Position numbers and translations under genes: made by a program. Of a DNA stretch of 64,000 nt, positions 1-9,000 are shown piece by piece. How positions within the stretch are numbered: the first letter of the stretch is position 1; each line of letters begins with the position of its first letter. Origin of the DNA: Apium graveolens. Taxonomy: Eukaryota; Streptophyta; Magnoliopsida; Apiales; Apiaceae. Location: NCBI RefSeq assembly GCF_009905375.1, contig NW_027418181.1:1-64000 (forward strand). The letters are read 5' to 3'. The notes under the pieces were generated by a model. The model was not told the DNA's origin and searched no databases. It saw nothing but the letters and a program-made list of their open reading frames with translations.

Positions 1-2175
1 AAGTCCACAAGGATAAGAAGGCTATGAAACATTTTGTTTAATGGTCTTGACAGGATATGTTTGATAATGTGATAAATTGCTCAACTGCCAAAGAGGTTTG
101 GGACACAGTTCAGCTGCTGTGTGAAGGTACAGAACAAGTAAAAGAGAACAAGATGCAGCTTCTCATTCAACAGTATGAGTATTTTCATTTTGAAGAAATG
201 AATCTTTAAATGACACATTTAACAGATTCCAAAAGCTGTTGAATGGATTGAAGCTGTATGGTAGAGTGTACCAGGTGAAGGATTCAAATCTTAAATTCTT
301 AAGATCCTTGCCAAAGGAATGGAAACCCATGACTGTCTCCTTAAGAAACTCTCAGGATTATAAGGACTTCACTCTTGAAAGATTATATGGAATCTTGAAG
401 ACTTATGAACTAGAGTTGGAACAGGATGAGGTATTGGAGAAGGGGAGAAAGAAAGGAAGTTCAGTTGCATTGGTAGCTGAAAATGAGAGGGAATGCAGAC
501 AAGAAACTGTGAGATCTACATCAAACTCCAAAGATGGTACAAGAAATCAGGAATCAAGCAAAGGAAAAGAGCAAGTTGCTGAGAATGAAGACAACTCCAG
601 TCAAGATGACTCTGATAGTGTTGATGATCATCTTGCATTTCTGTCCAGGAGATTTGCAAAGATGAAGTTTAAGAAAAACACTAGAGCCACTAAACCTCAT
701 AAGAACATGGTGGACAAATCAAAGTTCAAATGTTTCAATTGTGGTATAAGTGGACACTTTGCAAGTGAGTGCAGAAAGCCAACTTCTGAAAAGAAGAAAT
801 TTGACCAAGTAGATTACAAGAAGAAATATTTTGATCTGCTCAAGCAAAAGGAAAGGGCTTTCATTACTCAAGAAAAAGATTGGGCAGCTGATGGAGAGGA
901 AGAGAATGAAGATGTGGAGTATGTCAACTTAGCTCTCATGGCTGATTCTGAGGAAAATGAAGTTAGTTCATCAAGCAATCAGGTAACAACTCAGGTAATC
1001 ACTACTGATGTAACACAACTTACTAAAGAAGAGTGCAATGATGCTTTTAATGACATGTCTACTGAATTGTATCATTTGCGTGTGTCTCTTAAATCTCTTG
1101 CTAAAGAAAATAGTAGGATTAAAGAGAACAATCTGTTTTTAAGTAATAGAAATGCTATGTTAGAAGATAAGTTGATTGACCTAGAGAAAACCAAGCTGCA
1201 TTGTATATCTGTTGAGAATGAACTAGCTGAATCTATTAAGAAAGTAGAAATACTTTCTAATCAATTAAAGAGAGAGCAAGAGGTGATTAAAGCCTGGAAA
1301 ACATCTAGGGATGTTAGTGCTCAAATTGCCAAGGTCCAAGGAATTGAATCATTCTGTGAAACTGCCTGGGATAAAACAAAAAGAAACTGGAATTAATTGA
1401 TGGGCTGTCAACGGATGTGGAATCAACGGATGATGAAGGTTATCTGTTGAAGGAAGAAAATGAGCATCCGTTGAAGGTTCCTCAATTAAAACAGGCAGAT
1501 GTTTCTAATAGTGAAAATCTAAAGAAACTCAACAAAAAGTTTGGTTCAACTTCCAAGAACTTTGTTAAAGAAGAAGCAAGCACATCCAAAGATGTCAGTA
1601 AGGTGAATATAGGGCACATGACCTTAGAACAGTTAAATAATAGGCTCAAGATGGTTGAGGATAAAAAGGAAACTAAAAGAAAATCTAACAGAAATGGGAA
1701 GGTAGGTGTTAACAAACATAACAATTACACACCTGATAGGTATGCTCCTAAAAAAAGCTGTGTGCATTGTAGTAGTGTTAATCATCTATCTGCTAATTGC
1801 AAATCTATTAAGAAAACCCCCATAACTGTACCCTCTTCCATGCCTAACATGTCTGCATCATCTCTACATGCTATGCCTACTATGTCTCAACAGAATCCTT
1901 ATGCACATTTTGCAAACATGCCATATTTTAACAATCCTTATCTTGCTGCATTTAGTATGCCTCAAATGCCATACAATATGCCTATGTGGAATAACATGTA
2001 TGCACAATCCATGCCTTATCATATTCCAAATGTGCTAAATGATTCTGTGACTAACCCTACACCTCAACCAACTACATCCAAGACCAAGGTTGACTCAAAG
2101 TTACCTAAGTCTAGAGATGCAGGAGGGATGAAGTCTAGGAGAAAGGCTAACAAGAATGGACCCAAGGAAACTTGG
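1..2175 (+). pseudogene. gag: gag of element A (frameshifted)
   Basis: Encodes the structural Gag of element A, which would form the cytoplasmic virus-like particle. Two zinc knuckles are visible: CFNCGISGHFASEC near 730-770 and a second CCHC near 1759-1800 (CVHCSSVNHLSANC). A coiled-coil-rich stretch (about 1040-1350) lies between them, and a Met/Pro-rich tail follows. Comparison with element C shows at least three breaks: a 1-nt gain near 29-40, loss of 2 nt near 196-206, and loss of 1 nt in the A-rich run near 1373-1385, which separates the 239-1396 and 1417-2193 reading frames. The second frame continues to a stop at 2191-2193, inside the GT...AG segment that follows. The start codon is outside the window. 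Confidence 0.9.
1408..1474 (+). repeat. TCAACGGAT motif copies in gag linker (element A)
   Basis: Two direct copies at 1408-1416 and 1423-1431, a variant ATCTGTTGA at 1442 and an inverted copy ATCCGTTGA at 1466, 24 nt after the variant. In frame they read Ser-Thr-Asp and His-Pro-Leu. The homologous gag stretch of element C (51173-51237) carries the CGACGGAT form instead. Confidence 0.85.
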
Positions 2176-2212
2176 GTACCAAAATCAAATTGATTGATTT
2201 TATGGTGTGCAG
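2176..2212 (+). other. 37-nt GT...AG gag/pol junction with stop codons (element A)
   Basis: Begins GTACC directly after the Trp codon of Gag's KETW end and finishes TGTGCAG directly before the first pol codons. It holds the gag stop (TGA, 2191-2193). Its length is 37 nt (phase 1), so pol lies in another frame; exact removal would join gag to pol in frame. The same arrangement appears at 51927-51964, 47700-47738 and 33186-33214. Caution: GTACC also encodes part of the conserved WVP peptide, and 37 nt is shorter than known plant introns. Confidence 0.6.
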
Positions 2213-5200
2213 GGAAATAGAAGAAATCTATGGTACTTGGACAGTGGCTGTTCAAGACACATGACAGGAGATTTCTCCCTGCTCACAGAGTTTAAGGAAA
2301 GAGCTGGCCCTAGCATAACCTTTGGAGATGACAGCAAAGGGTTTACTATGGGATATGGCTTGATTTCAACAAGGAATGTCATCATTGATGAAGTTGCATT
2401 AGTTGATGGTCTCAAACATAACTTACTGAGCATCAGTCAACTATGTGATAAAGGGAATACAGTTTCCTTCAATTCTGAAGCCTGTGTTGTCACTAGTAAG
2501 AAAGACAACAAAGTGGTTCTAACTGGAGTTAGAAAAGGAAATGTGTACTTAGCTGACTTCAACTCTGCAAATGCAGAATCTATTACTTGTCTCTTCAGCA
2601 AAGCAAGTTCAGTTGAGAGTTGGCTATGGCACAAGAAGCTATCCCATTTGAATTTCAAGACAATGAATGATCTAGTCAAAAAGGACCTAGTAAGAGGAAT
2701 TCCTCTTGTTGAATTCTCAAGGGATGGTTTGTGTGATGCTTGTCAGAAAGGCAAACAAAGGAAAGCATCATTCAAAAAGAAGCTTGAAACAACAATTGAT
2801 GAACCATTACAGCTGCTACATATGGATTTGTTTGGACCAGTCAATGTATTGTCAATTGCAAGAAAAAGATATTTCTTAGTGATTGTAGATGATTTCTCAA
2901 AGTTTTCATGGGTCTATTTTCTTGGATCAAAGAATGAAGCAAGTAAAATCATTATCAATCACATCAGGCAAGTCAATAATCATCCTGACCTGAAGGTTAG
3001 GAATATCAGGAGTGACAATGGAACTGAGTTCAAGAATTTATCAATGAGGCTGTTCTGTGAAGAAAATAGAATCATGCATGAGTTCTCAGCTCCAAGAACA
3101 CCTCAGCAAAATGGGGTAGTTGAAAGAAAGAACAGATCTTTAATTGAGGCTGCCAGAACAATGCTTGAAGAATCAAAGTTGCCAACATATTTCTGGGCTG
3201 AAGCTGTTAATTGTGCCTGTTTCACTCAAAATATCTCTTTGATCAATCAAGCTAAAGGCATGACTCCTTATCAGTTGTTCAAGAGAAGAAAACCAACTCT
3301 AAACTTTCTTCATGTCTTTGGATGTAAATGCTTTATACTAAGGAATCAATCTGACCATAAAGGGAAGTTTGATGCAAAGGCTGATGAAGGGATATTTGTT
3401 GGTTATTCAGCTGGAAAATCTTATAGGGTCTACAATCTAAGAACCAACATTGTTATGGAATCTGTGCATGTTGTGTTTGATGATAAAAAGATTGATGGAC
3501 TAACAGATGAGGGACAATATGAGAGACCCAAATTTGACAACATTGAGATATATTGTGATGATAGTGAAGAGGAGACTGATGGAGATAACACTTCAAAAGG
3601 GATTCAAAACATGTCCTTGGATAATGCACAAAATTCTGCATCCGTTGATAGAGGCAATGCAGTATCCGTTGAAAGACATGGTGTATCATCCGTTGAAGTA
3701 CTAAATGAAGCATCCGTTGATCATAGTTTATCAACGGATAATCGATTTACATCATCAGTTGATAGAACTCCAAGTTCCCTGCAAAGGACCAACAACTCAG
3801 GGGGAGTTTCAACTAGTCAACACTCTGTCTCACATCATGACAATACTGAGGCCACCTCATCTAGAGCACATCTTCCACTTCAAAGGAAATGGACCAAGAA
3901 TCATCCCTTTGAACTGATCATTGGTGATGCATCATCTAAAGTGCAAACAAGAAGAGCTACTCAAGATGAATGTCTGTATAGTAGTTTTCTATCTCAGGAG
4001 GAACCTAAGAAAGTGGAAGAAGCCTTATTGGATCCAGATTGGATATTAGCTATGCAGGAAGAGCTAAACCAATTTGAGAGAAACCAAGTTTGGAAGCTGG
4101 TACCCAAACCAAAGAACAAGAGTCCTATTGACACAAAATGGGTATTCAGAAACAAGATGGATGAAAATGGCATTATCATAAGGAATAAAGCCAGATTGGT
4201 TGCTAAAGGCTATTCTCAGCAAGAGGGAATAGATTTTGATGAGACATATGCTCCTGTTGCAAGACTTTAAGCCATCAGAATTTTTCTAGCCTATGCAGCT
4301 TATGCCAATTTCAAAGTCTATCAAATGGATGTCAAGAGTGCATTTCTAAATGGGAAATTAGAGGAAGAAGTCTATGTAAGTCAACCTCCAGGATTTGAAG
4401 ATCCAAATTTTCCAGACTATGTATATTATCTGTTGAAAGCACTCTATGGACTGAAGCAAGCACCTAGAGCCTGGTATGAAACCTTATCAAAATTTCTTTT
4501 GGAGAATCACTTCACTAGAGGTACTATTGATAAAACTCTCTTCTTTAGGAATGTTAATGGCTCTAGTATACTTGTTCAAATTTATGTAGACGACATAATA
4601 TTTGGTTCTAAAGATGATAAACTTTGTAAAAAGTTTGCTAAGCTAATGCAAAGTAATTATGAAATGAGCCTTATGGGAGAACTAACCTATTTTCTTGGTT
4701 TACAAATTAAACAAGTTAGTAATGGAATTTTCATTAGTCAAACTAAATATATTCATGATCTTTTAAAGAAGTTTGACTTAATGGAATGTTCATCTGCAAA
4801 AACTCCCATGGCCACTGCCACCAAACTTGAATTAAATAAGACTGAAAGGTCTGTGGACATTACAAGTTATAGAGGCATGGTTGGTTCACTTTTATACTTA
4901 ACTGCTAGCAGACCAGATATAATGTTTGCTACATGTCTGTGTGCTAGATTTCAAGCTGATCCTAGGGAGTCTCACTTAATAGCTATCAAAAGGATTTTCA
5001 GATATCTCAAGGGTACACCAAATTTAGGTATTTGGTATCCTAGAGAATCTGGCTTTGATCTAATTGGTTATTCAGATGCAGACTATGCAGGTTGCAAAAT
5101 AGACAGGAAAAGTACAACAGGCTCCTGCCAATTCCTGGGAAACAAGCTTGTATCATGGTTTAGCAAAAAGCAAAATTCAGTCTCTACTTCTACAGCTGAG

Positions 5201-5527
5201 GCTGAATACATTGCTGCTGGAAGTTGCTGCTCTCAAGTGTTATGGATGAGAAATCAACTCCTTGACTATGGACTTCATGTTGATAGAATTCCTATCTTTT
5301 GTGACAACACAAGTGCCATAGCCATAACAGAGAATCCTGTACAGCACTCAAGAACCAAGCACATTGATATAAAGTACCACTTCATTAGGGAGAATGTCAT
5401 GAATGGTACAGTGGAACTACATTTTGTTCCAAGTGAACAACAAATTGCAGACATATTTACCAAGCCACTTGATGAATCAACATTCACAAGATTAGTAAGT
5501 GAGCTAGGTATGCTTAATTACTCTTAA
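2213..5527 (+). pseudogene. pol: pol of element A: protease, integrase, RT, RNase H (one nonsense codon)
   Basis: Polyprotein for reverse transcription and integration. Protease motif DSGC lies near 2240, followed by the pre-integrase H-H-C-C finger (WHKKLSHL ... CDACQKGK). The integrase triad is Asp at 2825-2827, Asp at 3014-3016 (SDNGTEF) and Glu at 3122-3124, the last two 35 residues apart as in the DD35E family. RT has YVDD at 4583-4594 and RNase H follows (SDADYAGC ... [12 protein letters not shown]). One Glu codon has become TAA at 4268-4270; the frame continues unbroken to the stop at 5525-5527. The integrase-RT linker holds a 24-nt-spaced motif array (3639-3739) and a GGGGGAG block at 3800-3806. 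Confidence 0.95.
3639..3739 (+). repeat. 24-nt-phased ATCCGTTGA array in integrase-RT linker (element A)
   Basis: ATCCGTTGA starts at 3640, 3664, 3688 and 3712, exactly 24 nt apart, followed by an inverted TCAACGGAT at 3731. Here the motif reads Ser-Val-Asp/Glu, a different reading frame from the gag and third-ORF copies. Element C has the same layout at 53396-53499 with ATCCGTCG. Confidence 0.9.
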
Positions 5528-5961
5528 AATTCATGTCCTTATTGCAATTTGAATTGAAGCCTGAAATATATTAGTTGCTAGAACAAATTTGACTTTTAAC
5601 AAAGTTTATACCATCAACGGATGTTTCCTATCCGTTGAAAGTCAAAATTGCTCTATCAACGGATATTCATTATCCGTTGAAAGACAAATACATTTCTGGA
5701 ATTTTTATCCGTCAACGGATAAAACTGAAGTACCTTTCAACGGATGACAATTTGCCTTATCCGTTGAAATGTCACATCAGTCGATTCAGGTGTTTCACAG
5801 CCGTTGATTCTATTTTCTTAACCGTTGATACTCATACATACATCTGTATGTATTGGTTTTAAAGGTAGTTGTTAGAATACTTAAAGTTTATTCTTAAACG
5901 GCTGAAATTCACTAACATATACTTATTGATTAATCTTTTACTAATTTATTTTTTTTGAAAG
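5528..5961 (+). promoter_or_regulatory. pol-to-third-ORF spacer with inverted TCAACGGAT hairpins (element A)
   Basis: Non-coding spacer. Seven exact motif copies lie at 5614, 5630, 5656, 5672, 5712, 5737 and 5759, with variants near 5801 and 5821. Pairs 5614/5630 and 5656/5672 are inverted with 7-nt loops (centres 16 nt apart), so each could form a 9-bp hairpin; 5707-5720 is the back-to-back form ATCCGTCAACGGAT. The array ends about 130-200 nt upstream of an internal TATA box and may be its enhancer (inference). Confidence 0.8.
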
Positions 5962-5969
5962 CATATAAG
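5962..5969 (+). promoter_or_regulatory. Internal TATA box for third ORF (element A)
   Basis: CATATAAG lies 116 nt upstream of the third ORF's ATG, followed by a pyrimidine-rich leader (TTTCTCTCTGC). Element C has TATAAAAG at nearly the same distance (119 nt). Elements B and D also have TATA-like sites ahead of their third ORFs. Promoter activity is inferred. Confidence 0.55.
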
Positions 5970-6077
5970 CCCTTCTGATTTTTCATTTTTACTTTACGCT
6001 TTCTTAAAATTTCAAGCATTTATCATTTTCTCTCTGCAAAACCTTCAAGTTATTCTCTGCAATTTCTACTCACAACA

Positions 6078-9000
6078 ATGGCACCAGTCGTGAAAATTAT
6101 GTCTCAATCTGGGTTCATCTATGAGAAGAACAATTTCATAGCTTTGGTAGAAAAGAATGAAGCCCATTCAGACTATCACAAAATGATGGACTTCATCAAA
6201 AACTGTAAACTTAGCTATGCAATGCTGGAAGCCCCAACGATTTACTGTGAAGTAGTTGAGGAGATTTGGACAACTGCTGAGTTCAACTCCATTGATATGA
6301 CTATCTCCTTCACTCTCAAAGGTAAAAATCACTGTATTAACTGTGATGATTTACAAGCATGTTTTAAATTACCTGAGAACAATGCCATGACACCACACAC
6401 TGATAATGATGTATCCAGCATGTTAGATTCCATAGGTTATTCTCTTAACTCTGCTAGTTTAGGGAGTATTAGAAGAAAAGGCCTTAGGAAAGAATGGAGT
6501 TTTCTTGGGGATGCCTTTATAAAGGTTTTCTCTGGAAAATTTAGTAATTTTGATGCCATAACTTCATCTCTTGTTAATATGCTCTATATGCTTGTTTCTG
6601 ATAGGTATTTTAACCTTAGCAACTATGTGATGCTAGAATTGGGTACTAGATTAGGTAACAAAGCTAATAGACCTAATAACATCTATTATGCTAGATTCTT
6701 TATGTTATTGGCTAACCATGTTGCTGAAGGTTTGGTCATAATCAATGAGAATAATAAACTCAAGTGCTGGGCACAAGAGAAAAGAGTTCTTGCAGATTTA
6801 TTGAGAATGGATCTCAACAGCAGTGTGCCATTGGTATATTTACCAATCATGAATGCACCTCAGGTAGGTGAGGTAATTGCTTCTACAACTCCTACTTCTT
6901 CCAACCCCTCTATTTCTTTATCTTCTAGTGTGGCCATGAAATCTGTGACAATGCCCCAACAGATTTCTACCAAGGTCACCAAAACTAAACTTTCAAAATC
7001 AAAGACAAAGAAAACCACCTCTGTTGTTTCTCAAAAGACAACAGTTGTAACACCAACCATTAACCCTGAGGGGAGTGAACAGGGTGTGAGTGGTGAGGGG
7101 AGGGGTGAACATCAAAGAAACCCCCAGGATAAGGAAGGAGAGTTAAGTGCTTCCCAAGCTAGCCAAGCCACAGTTTCTCAAAAAGCTGTGGTGGTTGAAA
7201 AGGTATCTAGCACATCCCTAGTTGCATCCTCCCAAAAGGATGTTACTATTGAAAATAGTTCCCAACCAGGAACACAGAACAAACGAGGGAGGGACACTGA
7301 AGCCAAACACTCACCAACAAAAGCTTTTATTAGAAGAAAGAAGGCTAGAACCCAATCTTCTACACAGGGTGCACACACTGCACAGATACATCCATCTGTA
7401 TCTATGCCTTCTCAAACTCAGTTTGATGTGGCTCCAATAAATGTGGAGTCACAGCCCCATTCTCTCACAATAATCACACATCAATCACCAAACACTTCAT
7501 CACCATCTCTGGATGTGGATATGTTATTCCCATCAATTCCTGATTCTCCCTCTTTACAACTCAGGGAGGAGCCCCACTCAAATACAGGTGATCATCATCT
7601 CTTAGATGATTTGTTGGATCACCCGCAAATTCTTTCAGATATAATTGAAGGATCTGTGTCACCACATCTCAAATCAATCTACACAGATTCAACAGTTATA
7701 TCACTTTCAATTTCAACTTCTTTTCCTTCTTCAACGGATATCACTCATCCGTTGACAAGTGGTTGCTCTTCAACGGATAAGCTTAACAGCAGTTATCCGT
7801 TGATAACATCAGTTTCACCTTCAACGGATATTCCACATCCGTTGATAGTCTCTCCACACATAACTGAATCAATTCCAAGTGTAGAAGACATGAATACTGT
7901 GCAATCACTCTTAGGATTGAGGGAAGGGAGTGAAAATTTGAGTGAGAGGCTGGGTTGCTCCCAGGCAAAAGGAGAGATTGAGAGCTCAAAAATGCATGCT
8001 ATTTCTTCCAGCATGGCAAAAGTAAGTGAGAGGAGTACCACCTTAGTAGGTGAAGGTGAGGGAGTGAGTTGTGTGAGCCAGGGGGAGCCCCTGATGCAAG
8101 AAAATAGAGAAAAAGAGAGAAAGGCAGGTACAGTAGATATAAGGGTGGAACCAGCCATTGCTAGTGAGTCAATGATTGTGGATGATGCTGAAAAGGAAAG
8201 ACAATTTCAGCAACATTACAAAGCTGTAATTGATAACATTTCCTTGGATGCTGACACTTTTACTCATCCTGTGTCAGCCTATCAAATGTTGGCTGCTCAG
8301 GGCAATGAGGAGGCAGAAAAGACACTACATCTAGTACACACAACAGAATCTCTTCAAAGGGATAAAGCTGCTATTAACAAGATGGCTTCTACAGCTGGTG
8401 AGCCATCTGAGGAATTTGGAGTAAATTCTGATGATGATGACTCTGTTTCTTTTGATGGAAGCATGAACTTAGGGGGAGATGAAGGCCCTAGTTCAATTCC
8501 AAATCTACCTGAATGGGCTTTGACAAAGGAGTATAGATCAGGGGAATTCAATGTCTCCTTAGTCAAACAAATCAACACTATTCAACAGGCCATTCAGAAC
8601 ACTTCACATGCAAGTATCAAGGCTATCCTTCAAGCTCACCTGGACTCACTGCATCTCATGAAGTTGCAGCAAGTAAAGCAGAATCTGAGTATGGATGATC
8701 TCAGGAAGGATATTGCTGACTTGAAATCCTACAGTTCTGAAAAATTGGATTCAGTCATGCCCTATGGTACATTGCAGGACTTGGTTTTGAGATTGAAAAA
8801 GGAATCAGTTACTGAGAAAAGGCTGGCCAAGTTGGAAGACAGAGTTCAAGTTATTGAAGATTCTGTGGCCACCATTCTTCACAACCAACAATCTCAAACC
8901 AGTCTCCTAATGCAGCTGGCAAAAGCACAAGGCTTGACCCCTCACCTTGATGATAACAAAAAGGGGGAGAGTAAAAGGGAAGGGGAAGGAGAGCCATCTA

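Noticed and set aside
2176..2212. Programmed +1 or -1 frameshift at gag/pol
   Set aside because: The required shift would differ between A, B, C and D (phases 1, 0, 2, 2) and no conserved slippery site is visible.
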